Of a DNA stretch of 8,589 nt, positions 1 to 6,803 are shown in pieces. The DNA is from JADFNO01 sp965369945 (GTDB lineage: Bacteria; Planctomycetota; Phycisphaerae; Phycisphaerales; SM1A02). Position numbers and translations under genes: made by a program. The stretch covers positions 1 to 8,589 of the forward strand of contig CBDUST010000200.1 in assembly GCA_965369945.1 (NCBI GenBank). Direction: 5' to 3'. Below the pieces are notes generated by a model. The model was not told the origin of the DNA. It ran no database searches and saw only the letters and a program-made list of their open reading frames with translations. Every line of letters starts with the position of its first letter. Positions within the stretch are counted from its first letter, which is position 1.

Positions 1-25
1 CAACTTCGATCGAGTGAATGCGCAT
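1..25 (-). CDS. Possible 5' end of a minus-strand gene leaving the window
   Basis: Read on the minus strand, an ATG at 25-23 opens a frame encoding MRIHSIEV before the window ends. It lies 54 bases past the anti-sigma stop, on the same strand, where a third gene of that operon would be expected. Starts of this kind (M-R-I-x-x-I/L-E/V) are common in P-loop ATPases of the SMC/RecF/AAA type, but eight residues cannot establish a family. There is no clear Shine-Dalgarno sequence in front of the ATG (the 15 bases upstream are pyrimidine-rich), so the call is tentative. Confidence 0.3.
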
Positions 26-79
26 CGGCAGGAAGTGTAGCGTGCCGACCGGCGACGACCACCGAGGCAACGCAATTGT

Positions 80-973
80 TTACAGAGATGACGCCGGCGA
101 TAAGCGATTAGCGATCGCACCAAGGTGACTGGGCAATTCGAGTCGATTCACATCGTCGCGCAGAATCTGCACGTCTTCCATACTCAAAGGCCCACGAACC
201 ACGCGATAGAGCACCGACTCGGCGGCGCTCACTGTGATCCGGTCTTGAGGCGCAAGATTTGCCCGAAGCTGGGCGATTCGCGTGAGCAGCAAGTCGTACT
301 CAGCGATTCGGCGTATTCGCTCGATTTCCACGAGGCTCTGATCGGGCGATTGGGAAAGCATCATCAAGAGCCGCGACACATCGTCCAGCGTCTCCAGATC
401 GTCGCGTGACAACAGCGCTACGCTGGTTGAATGGATACTTGTGCGTGTCAGTGACGGCGTCATGGACAAGCGATTGAGTTCGATGAACGAGGATGGGTCC
501 GGCGTAGTGAAGTTGGACGTTTGGACAGCCAATTGCTCATTGCTTAGCAGAGCTTGGTTCTCAACACCGCCGCCAAGGGCCACCGCCGGTACCGGTCCGC
601 GGAGCGTTGTGTTCGGATCCATAACCCAAACAGTGACGGCCAAAGCGAGCGCAGCAGCGGCGGCCATCCATCCAAGCCAGTTCACCCATCGGCCGTGGAC
701 CGCCGCCAGTCGTTCAGCATGGACGGTGCGGGCCAGCACGTTTGCTTCGAATTCCTCGGGAAGCGCTTGGGAATCTCCCAGCGCAGAAACGCTCGCAGCC
801 ACCATCGCCTCGGCCGTTTCGGCTTGGCTGAGCAGTTCGCGGCAGGATTTGCATTCAGCCAAGTGCCGTTCAGCGCGATGACGTGTTGCAGGATCAACCC
901 GGTCGTCGATCAAACCCGAAAGCCATGCCTTGATGTCTGTGCAATCCGAAGTTTCCATGAGTTTCTCGTCCAT
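80..973 (-). CDS. Anti-sigma factor with zinc-finger (zf-HC2-like) domain and one membrane segment
   Basis: This predicted inner-membrane protein should hold the ECF sigma factor encoded just upstream inactive until a signal is sensed. Residues 25-50 carry the H-x3-C-x2-C zinc-binding signature of the ZAS anti-sigma family (H37, C41, C44; C11 could be a further ligand). A hydrophobic stretch near 100-118 (GWMAAAAALALAVTVWVM) is the single transmembrane helix. Residues 120-297 would be the extracytoplasmic sensor half, rich in Ser/Thr and Leu, with charged helices towards the end and no domain I recognise. The 297-residue length is compatible with the family. The gene begins 32 bases after the sigma stop, so the two are very probably co-transcribed. 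The start is uncertain: the ATG at 973 has no good Shine-Dalgarno sequence, while the in-frame ATG at 958 (M6) is preceded by a weak purine-rich GACGAGAAA. Confidence 0.85.
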   Translation of the reverse strand: MDEKLMETSDCTDIKAWLSGLIDDRVDPATRHRAERHLAECKSCRELLSQAETAEAMVAASVSALGDSQALPEEFEANVLARTVHAERLAAVHGRWVNWLGWMAAAAALALAVTVWVMDPNTTLRGPVPAVALGGGVENQALLSNEQLAVQTSNFTTPDPSSFIELNRLSMTPSLTRTSIHSTSVALLSRDDLETLDDVSRLLMMLSQSPDQSLVEIERIRRIAEYDLLLTRIAQLRANLAPQDRITVSAAESVLYRVVRGPLSMEDVQILRDDVNRLELPSHLGAIANRLSPASSL

Positions 974-1005
974 CCGTATCTTGCGCGTGGTTGGTCTTGG
1001 CGCTC

Positions 1006-1569
1006 CTACGCTTTCTTGTAGTTGCGGATATCGAAGATGAGCGGTTCATCTTCGGGATGTTTGAAATCTTGCTTGAGTTCTTCGAGCAGCGCAGTTCGCG
1101 CGCGGTTCAAACGACTCATTACAGTCCCTACGGGGATGTCCAAGTGTTGGGCGATTTCCTCGTAGCTGAGTTGTTCGTAAGCGCGAAGAGCGAGAATCGC
1201 GCGCTTGGGCTCGTCGAGTCGGTCGATTGCGGCATCGACACGTTCCAGGCTCTCATCGACGTCGCCCCTAGCATGCGGTCGGGTGGTCGTTTGCATCGCT
1301 GGATCGTTGGAGAATTCCGGCAGCGCGCCGGGACGTTTGGTTCGTTGTAAAGTGTTGATCGACATATTGGTCACAACACGGCGCAGCCAGGATGTAAAGG
1401 CGACCTCACCCGCATCGGGCGGTTTGCGCCAAAGCTTGACGAACGCTTCCTGGACCACTTCCTCGGCCAAGTGGCGATCGCGGCAAATAGATGCGCTGAG
1501 GCTGATGAGCCGTGGCCCGGCCTTTTGCATCCACTCCCGGAGCTTGGTTTCAGATAAGGCGCTTGGCAT
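1006..1569 (-). CDS. ECF-type RNA polymerase sigma factor (sigma-70 family)
   Basis: This is a 187-residue extracytoplasmic-function sigma factor, the usual length for a group with only regions 2 and 4. Region 2 spans about 15-80 and includes AEEVVQEAFVKLWR (35-48, core-binding region 2.2) and TSWLRRVVTNMSINTLQR (59-76, regions 2.3/2.4, which melt and read the -10 element). An acidic, low-complexity linker (about 85-115) separates it from region 4 (about 115-165). There LSYEEIAQHLDIPVGTVMSRLNRAR forms the helix-turn-helix that reads the -35 element. A short C-terminal extension (166-187) ends in KKA. The anti-sigma gene follows after 32 bases, the standard arrangement for this family. The start at 1569 fits the N-terminal length of the family, though only a weak GGAA lies upstream. 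No autoregulated ECF promoter could be assigned with confidence. Confidence 0.93.
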   Translation of the reverse strand: MPSALSETKLREWMQKAGPRLISLSASICRDRHLAEEVVQEAFVKLWRKPPDAGEVAFTSWLRRVVTNMSINTLQRTKRPGALPEFSNDPAMQTTTRPHARGDVDESLERVDAAIDRLDEPKRAILALRAYEQLSYEEIAQHLDIPVGTVMSRLNRARTALLEELKQDFKHPEDEPLIFDIRNYKKA

Positions 1570-1722
1570 CGGTACGGTTCCGGGGAAGGGTAGCCTTGGT
1601 CTTGGGCGATCATCGACCGTGGCGGCGTTCCTCTAGTAAGACCAGCGCGGGTGAGGCCAGATTCCGTAAATCACGGTGATTGATGGGACTTTCCGGCCCT
1701 GCGGAAGCGGTGCGGAGGGCGG
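1570..1722. other. Spacer between beta-helix gene and sigma factor gene
   Basis: This 153-base gap separates the beta-helix stop from the sigma start, both on the minus strand, and should hold the end of one transcript and the promoter of the next. A small inverted repeat TTCCG/CGGAA with a 6-base loop sits at 1691-1706, and a near-palindrome AATCACGGTGATT lies at 1670-1682. Neither has a following T-run in the minus direction, so neither is a convincing intrinsic terminator. The second could be a small operator. Read-through from the beta-helix gene into the sigma gene cannot be excluded. Confidence 0.4.
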
Positions 1723-2946
1723 TTATGGGCTCTTTGCGCCGAAATGGGCCGCTTTGGGTTCGGTGGGCCTGAGTTGCTCGTCGAGCTTCGGATCGACATC
1801 GGTGATCTGCGGCACCTGACCGAGCCCGGGCAGGTCACCGAGGCGGGCCCGCTGCTGAAGCGTCTCCGTAGACCACCAGAGGCTCTCCTGGAAAACGAAA
1901 CTCTCAGCATCATCGGCTGCGGCGACCACCACAAGCTGCCTGAGGTCGCCCGGCTCCCACACAACAAGGTTGCCGCCGAAGATCGCCCGGCGGGTGGAAC
2001 CGATTCGCCGGTCGGTGTGTGCGGTGGTGGTGTAAAGGATCGCGTGGCGGGGACGAATGAACGTGTTGTTGCGCATCAGGCTGTCGTCGCAGTGGGCCAG
2101 GACAATCGGATAGGCCCCGCCGACGAACGTGCAGCGCTGAATCTGAACGAAGCGCGCTTCGTAGCGTGTTCCCGACGCTGCGTCGGGCGCGAGGCTGGGG
2201 CGGAACTCCGGGAGCTTACTCATCCCGCCGAGCACGACGACTGCCTCGGCGATTCCTTCAAAGTGAGACTTGATGATATTGACCCGCTGGGATCCAGCGC
2301 GGACTCGTATGCCGTTGAGCTGAGTGTGGTCATCCTTGGCGATAAACCGGCAGGATTCCAGTGAAACCCCGTGACATCCGATCACCTCGAAAGCGGAGCC
2401 GCCCCACCCTTCAATATGCACGTTATAGATGCGAACGTCTCGCAGTCCGGAGAGCAAGACCGCGTGCCGTTTGCCTTCAGGACCGGTGTTCGTCACGGAA
2501 AGGTCGCGAAGGAGGAGATTGGCCGACCACGGCTCGCCCGCCGTGGCGGGTTCCGGCTCGTTGGGATGCCGCACGGTCGTGGTATCGAGATCGTCGATAA
2601 CCAGACCACTGATCGTCGCGCCGGTGATCGTGAGATTCTCGATCATGACGTGTTGGGGTTGATGCAGCACCAGGCCGTAGCGGCTCGCGTCGATGATGGA
2701 CGGTCGCTTGGGGTCAAGTCCGCGGATGATGATGGGGCTGCGACGACTGCCCGTCAGGCGATCGAGGGTGGCGGGTCGATGGTGGCCGGGCATGAGGATG
2801 ATCTGATCGCCGGGTTTCAGGTCGGCGGCAAGCCGTTGCCAATCCTGTCCAGGGTTGATCAGATGCTGCGTCGCGCAGGCCGAGCCAACACAAAAGTGCG
2901 CAACGACGGCGACACTCAGGAGCTGCCATATCCATGGCTTGTTCAC
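1723..2946 (-). CDS. Exported right-handed parallel beta-helix repeat protein
   Basis: I place the start at a GTG (2946-2944) rather than at the ATG 63 codons upstream. The GTG has a strong GGAGGG at 2956-2961 nine bases away, it overlaps the upstream stop as GTGA, and it opens directly into a signal peptide. The product is 407 residues. Residues 1-25 form a Sec signal (hydrophobic WIWQLLSVAVVAHFCVGS, cleavage probably after ACA). Residues 30-330 show successive short strand-turn units such as VMIENLTITGATISGLVI, LLLRDLSVTN, VRIYNVHIEG, VSLESCRFIA, VNIIKSHFEG, VQIQRCTFVGG and SLMRNNTFI, typical of pectate-lyase-like solenoids. The C-terminal tail (about 385-405) with DPKL and RP resembles the end of many planctomycete beta-helix proteins. 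Such folds occur in polysaccharide lyases, epimerases and hydrolases. I could not pick out a catalytic triad, so substrate and reaction are unknown; a carbohydrate ligand is only an inference. The coupling to a mannose-6-phosphate isomerase fits a polysaccharide role. Confidence 0.8.
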   Translation of the reverse strand: MNKPWIWQLLSVAVVAHFCVGSACATQHLINPGQDWQRLAADLKPGDQIILMPGHHRPATLDRLTGSRRSPIIIRGLDPKRPSIIDASRYGLVLHQPQHVMIENLTITGATISGLVIDDLDTTTVRHPNEPEPATAGEPWSANLLLRDLSVTNTGPEGKRHAVLLSGLRDVRIYNVHIEGWGGSAFEVIGCHGVSLESCRFIAKDDHTQLNGIRVRAGSQRVNIIKSHFEGIAEAVVVLGGMSKLPEFRPSLAPDAASGTRYEARFVQIQRCTFVGGAYPIVLAHCDDSLMRNNTFIRPRHAILYTTTAHTDRRIGSTRRAIFGGNLVVWEPGDLRQLVVVAAADDAESFVFQESLWWSTETLQQRARLGDLPGLGQVPQITDVDPKLDEQLRPTEPKAAHFGAKSP

Positions 2947-3962
2947 GCGATCAGACCCTCCATGGGCGATGGCAGCGAGATGCGTAGCAGACTGGTCTCG
3001 CCCACCATTCGAGCCAACGCATTTTCCAGCGCCGCAGGCATTAGTGCCGTAGTACCAATCGGCAAATCGACCTCGGTGGAATCGGCCGAAGCCGCGAAGG
3101 CCGTGATTCGTACTCGTCCACCTAAGATCATCCATACGACCGGTAATCCGGAAGTGACGACAGGGAGGATCGCGTCAGTAAGGGCTTCTATGCGTTCGAC
3201 AACAAAATGCTCCGTTTTGAGCAGTAGTATGGTCCGCATCCCGGCGGCTTCGATCGGCGATGCCGGCTCGGCAGCCTCCTCGGCGGGCTCACCAAACTGG
3301 ATGCACTTCAAAGCCTCAGCAACGTGCAGCTCACGGCCGCGGCGCCCCCAGTCGTACACTCGGAACGTCGTATCGCTGGGGGTCTGAATCTCTGCGACTA
3401 CGATGCCCGCGCCGAGCGCATGACACGTGCCGCTGGGCAGGTAGTGACAATCGCCTTCCTTGGCGGGAACGGCGATCAAGTCGTCGGCGACCGCGCCCGA
3501 GTCGATGTGTGAAGCGAACTGCTCGGCCGTCACCTCCGGCTTGACCCCTCGATATATCGTCGCGCCAGGCTCTGCGGCAATGACCACCCACGCCTCAGAC
3601 TTCAGATGACTCTGCCGGTGTTCACGAACATAATCCGCGCTGGGGTGAACTTGCACGGATAAATTTTCACGGGCGTCCAGGAACTTGATCAGCAACGGAA
3701 ATCCACCCTCGGACGTGAGCGAGCCGGCGCCCATGATCTGCTGCTCGTGTTGACCGATGGCTTCATGGAGCGACTGCCCCGCCAACGACCCGTTGGCGAT
3801 CACAGACCGACCTTCCGGGATACTGGACGGAAGGTCCGCCAGCTCCCACGATTCCCCGATCGTGGCATCCGCCGGCAGAGACTTGCCAAGTTGGGCCAGG
3901 AAGCGACCGCCCCACACCTTGGGTTTGAGGATCGGGTCGAAAATCAGTGGATACGGTTTCAT
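2943..3962 (-). CDS. manA: Mannose-6-phosphate isomerase, class I (type I PMI)
   Basis: This cytoplasmic zinc enzyme interconverts mannose-6-phosphate and fructose-6-phosphate, feeding GDP-mannose and polysaccharide synthesis or mannose catabolism. At 339 residues it matches the short bacterial (Bacillus-type) class I PMIs. The expected landmarks are in order: KVWGGR (15-20), GESWE (36-40), the zinc-ligand motif QVHP (Q104, H106), KSEAW (E123), the third-ligand region GTCHALG (H181), then TTFRVYDWGRRGR (198-210), whose arginine is the conserved active-site residue. The all-beta C-terminal part (about 240-330) is the second cupin-like domain, weakly conserved as usual. The ATG at 3962 is preceded by GGGGAAATCG, an acceptable ribosome-binding site, and the N-terminus aligns with the family start. 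Its TGA is shared with the start of the beta-helix gene (4-base overlap), so the two are translationally coupled. Confidence 0.92.
   Translation of the reverse strand: MKPYPLIFDPILKPKVWGGRFLAQLGKSLPADATIGESWELADLPSSIPEGRSVIANGSLAGQSLHEAIGQHEQQIMGAGSLTSEGGFPLLIKFLDARENLSVQVHPSADYVREHRQSHLKSEAWVVIAAEPGATIYRGVKPEVTAEQFASHIDSGAVADDLIAVPAKEGDCHYLPSGTCHALGAGIVVAEIQTPSDTTFRVYDWGRRGRELHVAEALKCIQFGEPAEEAAEPASPIEAAGMRTILLLKTEHFVVERIEALTDAILPVVTSGLPVVWMILGGRVRITAFAASADSTEVDLPIGTTALMPAALENALARMVGETSLLRISLPSPMEGLIA
2956..2961 (-). promoter_or_regulatory. Shine-Dalgarno sequence that fixes the GTG start of the beta-helix gene
   Basis: On the minus strand the sequence GGAGGG lies nine bases before a GTG at 2946. 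The site is inside the last codons of the isomerase gene. It is much stronger than anything before the upstream in-frame ATG at 3135, and that longer frame would bury the signal peptide in the middle of the protein. Confidence 0.7.
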
Positions 3963-3981
3963 CGATTTCCCCAGGATACGT

Positions 3982-4008
3982 GCAATACTCGCGCCCCGCA
4001 GGTGTCAA
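3982..4008 (-). promoter_or_regulatory. Possible promoter of the isomerase/beta-helix operon
   Basis: In the 120-base divergent gap before the isomerase gene, the minus strand has a perfect -35 hexamer TTGACA (4008-4003). After a short 15-base spacer comes TATTGC (3987-3982), a poor -10 with only the first three bases matching. The placement, about 20 bases before the ATG, is reasonable, but the spacer and -10 are weak. A promoter for the plus-strand gene must also lie in this gap; TATACAAT at 4019-4026 is the only AT-rich -10-like string seen. Confidence 0.25.
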
Positions 4009-4082
4009 AGCACATAGGTATACAATAGTTCGAGCGTCATCAGTGCCGACCTACGCAGCGGTCGACGATGGAGGACCTACGG

Positions 4083-4481
4083 ATGCGAGCTTTTACACGG
4101 ATTACCATCGGGATGTTGGTCATCGGGTGGATGGGGTCGGCCGCCCACGCACAAGTGGTGCTGAACATGCCGCCGCCGAAATCAACGCCAGTGCGGACTG
4201 TCGTTGAGTCATCGCCCAAGTCGGTGGATGCAACATCGGTCGAGTCCCAACCGTCCGAGCCCGTTCGGGTCGGCGACGTTGCCTTAGCTCGATACGGACG
4301 GGCTCGTTCCTTGCCGCGCGGCGATTACGGCTACGGTGGTAGATTCTGGCGACCGTACGGGTACGGCTATGGCTATTCCTACGGCTACGGCTACTACCCG
4401 TTTCACCTCGGATTTGGGCATTTCACGTTCGGTCATCATTTCCACCACCATCACGACATGGGAAAGAGCAGCGGAGACTAA
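4083..4481 (+). CDS. Small secreted Gly/Tyr-rich protein with a histidine-rich tail
   Basis: The start is placed at the ATG at 4083, because GGAGG at 4070-4074 stands eight bases before it and the product then begins directly with a signal peptide. The ATG 15 bases upstream (4068) overlaps that ribosome-binding site. The product has 132 residues. Residues 1-23 (ending GSAAHA, cleavage before Q24) form a Sec signal. A Pro/Ser/Thr/Val-rich, probably disordered linker follows (28-65), then an arginine-containing stretch, a tyrosine-glycine repeat zone (82-105, repeated YGYG units) and a His/Phe/Gly tail with HHFHHHHD (118-125). No enzyme domain is visible. Gly/Tyr-rich regions suggest a self-associating or surface-coating protein, and the histidine cluster could bind a transition metal; both are inferences. 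It is the only plus-strand gene here. It is divergent from the isomerase and its stop overlaps the convergent gene by four bases. Confidence 0.75.
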   Translation: MRAFTRITIGMLVIGWMGSAAHAQVVLNMPPPKSTPVRTVVESSPKSVDATSVESQPSEPVRVGDVALARYGRARSLPRGDYGYGGRFWRPYGYGYGYSYGYGYYPFHLGFGHFTFGHHFHHHHDMGKSSGD

Positions 4482-5695
4482 CCGGGTGGTGTCGGGTCGG
4501 TTGATTCAATCGAGTCGATGACCTTCTCGGCGATCTGGTGTGCATCATCCGTAAGCTCTTGATGCTTCGCGATCTTACGAAGTAGCTTGGCGAGGCGATT
4601 CGCATCGAGCGTCTCGTCCAGCTTCACAAATGCGCCCGGCGCTTTAGCCTTAGTCTGTCGAAACAGGTGCCAACTCACCAGGGCGATGTTATCAACCTCC
4701 GGCTCACTGAACCGGCACTCGGCTTGCTCAGCCCGCTGATGCGCCTCGGCAACGATCTCGGTCAATGCTGGGGAATCTGAGTCAAGCGGAACATCCACGA
4801 ACGGCTCAACGCTTCCGCAGAGAATGAGAAAGATTCGGGCTCGGTCGGGATGCTCCGATGGCAAAACGCCTACATATCGAAAACGCTCGAGCCGATCAAC
4901 GAACGCGAACTGAGGTTTCCCAGCAATCCCGGCATCTCGCAGCCGGCGTTGTAGCACCGTGGCGGATTCGACATCGCGGTTGTCGCTGGCGTGTTGTATC
5001 GCCTGCTCAAGATCCGCTTTCCATTGGACAAAAGGCGTGGACGCCAACCGCACAGCTGCGTCGATCTGATCGCGATAGCTTTCCATTGACACGGACCCGT
5101 CGCACGGAGCCGGGCATTTGCCCATTTCCTTATAAGCGCAGGCCGTAGCGCCCGGCGATTGAACCAGGATGTGGTGGTAGCGACACAGATCGAACGCATT
5201 CTCGAGCATCTCGATGAATCGCTGCGGCGCGTGCTTATCCGGAAACGGGCCCAGGTAGACTCCGGCACGACCCGCTGGGGCGCGTCCCGGTTTCGCGGTC
5301 TTGACCCACCGTGGGAAGCGCGCTTGTGGGTCGCAATGAATGAACCATCCTTGGTACCGATCGAGCATTGCTCGATAACTAGCGGGCAAACGCATTCGAG
5401 CCAACTGAAGAAAGACCCAATCCGCTTCGAACGCGGACCCAACCGTGACGGCCCGCACGACTCGCGCTTGGGCCCACTGCGGCGCCGACTCCTGAGCTTC
5501 GTTGAGTCGTGTTCTGAGCGTTCGCCGCAAGTTGGCGGTAGCGGACAACGCGAGTGTGACGCCCACCTCGTTCTCGATAACAAATACGCCGGGCTTGGCC
5601 GGCACCGCCGATGGGTCAATCGATCGCCGGCCCTCCTGCGCCACATCGAATCGAAGAGTCAACGGCACGGTGCACCCAAATGCTGGATCAGACAT
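4478..5695 (-). CDS. UvrC-like protein with degenerate GIY-YIG domain and UVR motif; lacks C-terminal nuclease half
   Basis: This 405-residue protein follows the N-terminal two thirds of excinuclease subunit UvrC. Residues 34-100 correspond to the GIY-YIG nuclease, but by eye all the catalytic positions have changed: the GIY tyrosine is F38, the YIG tyrosine is A49, the nearby lysine is A52, the arginine after NLR is T59 and the metal-binding glutamate is Q97. Residues 110-200 match the next part of UvrC, including the YLGPFPD turn (147-153) and the cysteine cluster C171, C187, C194, C198 (KCPAPCDG), which in UvrC can hold an iron-sulfur cluster. Residues 222-252 match the UVR motif, the helical hairpin that binds UvrB. 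The remaining part (about 260-405) shows neither the RNase H-like 5' nuclease nor the helix-hairpin-helix domain of UvrC. It is probably a UvrB-interacting, non-cleaving relative rather than an active excinuclease. GTG at 5698 directly before the ATG is an alternative start; neither has a strong ribosome-binding site. It lies 69 bases after the hydrolase stop on the same strand. Confidence 0.75.
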   Translation of the reverse strand: MSDPAFGCTVPLTLRFDVAQEGRRSIDPSAVPAKPGVFVIENEVGVTLALSATANLRRTLRTRLNEAQESAPQWAQARVVRAVTVGSAFEADWVFLQLARMRLPASYRAMLDRYQGWFIHCDPQARFPRWVKTAKPGRAPAGRAGVYLGPFPDKHAPQRFIEMLENAFDLCRYHHILVQSPGATACAYKEMGKCPAPCDGSVSMESYRDQIDAAVRLASTPFVQWKADLEQAIQHASDNRDVESATVLQRRLRDAGIAGKPQFAFVDRLERFRYVGVLPSEHPDRARIFLILCGSVEPFVDVPLDSDSPALTEIVAEAHQRAEQAECRFSEPEVDNIALVSWHLFRQTKAKAPGAFVKLDETLDANRLAKLLRKIAKHQELTDDAHQIAEKVIDSIESTDPTPPG

Positions 5696-5764
5696 CACGC
5701 CGTCAGATTCTACGGGGTTTCATCAAAGAGGCCTACCGCAGAGTTTTCGATCCCGAGGGAACTC

Positions 5765-6694
5765 TTAAACCCAATCGGCGATCAGCTTCGCCACCCTGGG
5801 GTGAATGAGATACCCGCCGCCGTGATGTGGGTTGGACTTGCCGTTGCGCACCGCCAGGTTGTAAACTCCGTGGTCCTGGATCGACTGCACAAGGTCATGT
5901 TTCAACATGCCGTGAAAATCGTTGCGCACTCTTTCATCGTGGGCGATGTAATCATCTTCAGCAGCGATATTGACCCATCGCCGAACGTTGCTGGGGTATC
6001 GACGTGAACCTGAGGCGTTTGCGCCTTTGAGGTTTCGTTTGACCGCCTCATCAGCCAGCGGCGATCCCAACGTAACAAACAGATCCACTTTCTTGCTGCG
6101 GATGTCCTTGTACTCTGAGTAGTAGGAGAACTTCCACAGTGTGTCGTAGCTGATCATGGTTCCCAGGCTGTGGGAGATGAGCATGATCTTGTGTCCCGCT
6201 CGAATTGCTTTGGCCAAAGGTTCGGACAGCGTCGCGCGCACGTCGCTTCCGAACTTGGAATCGAAATTCCAATATTCGCGCATATCCGGGGCGATGGCTT
6301 CGATGAGCGGATCACTGACACGGAGGAAGGCCGTCAAGCCGCCGAATAAATCGGCCAGCGCCTCACCAGCCGCGGACTTCCCCGGCAGCTTGTTGTAGGT
6401 TCTCTTATTGAACTGCGTAGCGGCATAGGTCTTCAGTTGACGCAACGTCCTGCGCCGACTGACAGAGTCATCGGTGTTGAAGTTCGTGGGCTTCTTCTCT
6501 GCCTTCTTGAGGAAGCGATTGGAAATATCACCGTAGTAGACGAACTCCTTCTTTATCCGTCTAAAGGCCGCGAGTCTTGATGGCGCACAATCACGTTTCA
6601 GACCAGCTTCGACCGCATCGAACCAAAGTTTCTTGAGTTTTGCCTTTGGCGGCTTGAAGCTTCGGCCGTGGACGAAGAACATTACTTTGGCCAT
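5765..6694 (-). CDS. Serine alpha/beta hydrolase, probable esterase/lipase-like
   Basis: The start is the ATG at 6694, preceded by AAAGGA nine bases upstream; the longer frame to 6736 adds 14 residues with no support. The 309-residue product starts MAKVMFFVHGRS, in which VHGR is the first strand and oxyanion-hole turn of the alpha/beta hydrolase fold. The nucleophile elbow is LISHSLGTMISYD (172-184) with S176. LFVTLGSPL (205-213) is the following strand, typical of lipase-like hydrolases. The acid is probably D247 or D248 in NIAAEDDY, and the base probably H290 or H291 in NPHHGGGYL. A lysine/arginine-rich insertion (about 35-105) separates the first strand from the core and may shape a lid. 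There is no signal peptide or membrane helix, so it should be cytosolic unless delivered by a dedicated route. The substrate is unknown. It is the third gene of a cassette with the 62-residue protein and the lipoprotein. Confidence 0.8.
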   Translation of the reverse strand: MAKVMFFVHGRSFKPPKAKLKKLWFDAVEAGLKRDCAPSRLAAFRRIKKEFVYYGDISNRFLKKAEKKPTNFNTDDSVSRRRTLRQLKTYAATQFNKRTYNKLPGKSAAGEALADLFGGLTAFLRVSDPLIEAIAPDMREYWNFDSKFGSDVRATLSEPLAKAIRAGHKIMLISHSLGTMISYDTLWKFSYYSEYKDIRSKKVDLFVTLGSPLADEAVKRNLKGANASGSRRYPSNVRRWVNIAAEDDYIAHDERVRNDFHGMLKHDLVQSIQDHGVYNLAVRNGKSNPHHGGGYLIHPRVAKLIADWV

Positions 6695-6723
6695 TTGTGT
6701 CGTTCCTTTGTGTTCAGCGGAGG

Positions 6724-6755
6724 GCGCACTTCCCATGCGACCGGTTCATGTGCGC
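6724..6755 (-). other. Hairpin in the spacer before the hydrolase gene
   Basis: GCGCAC (6724-6729) and GTGCGC (6750-6755) can pair in the 109-base gap between the 62-residue protein and the hydrolase; the loop of about 20 bases holds further CATG and ACCGGT palindromes. It could stabilise the 5' end of a processed hydrolase message or attenuate transcription between the two genes. There is no T-run, so it is not an intrinsic terminator. Confidence 0.3.
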
Positions 6756-6803
6756 TTCCCCGCGCAGTCGGTGTCTGGGTGAGCCCGGTCTGCACTCCGA
6801 ATA

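Noticed and set aside
1576..1631. Autoregulated ECF promoter before the sigma gene (GGAAC at 1631-1627 or 1580-1576 on the minus strand)
   Set aside because: The first GGAAC has no suitable -10 element at 16-17 bases, and the second is too close to the start codon.
2947..3135. N-terminal 63-codon extension of the beta-helix gene
   Set aside because: It lies wholly inside the isomerase gene, has no good ribosome-binding site at its ATG, and would place a signal peptide in the interior. The GTG at 2946 has GGAGGG at ideal spacing.
1906..3387. Long plus-strand open frames opposite the beta-helix and isomerase genes
   Set aside because: They are shadows of strongly supported minus-strand genes; their translations have no recognisable domains.
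5159..6007. 282-codon plus-strand frame opposite the UvrC-like and hydrolase genes
   Set aside because: It spans two recognisable minus-strand genes and the gap between them, with Arg/Ser-rich composition typical of an antisense frame.
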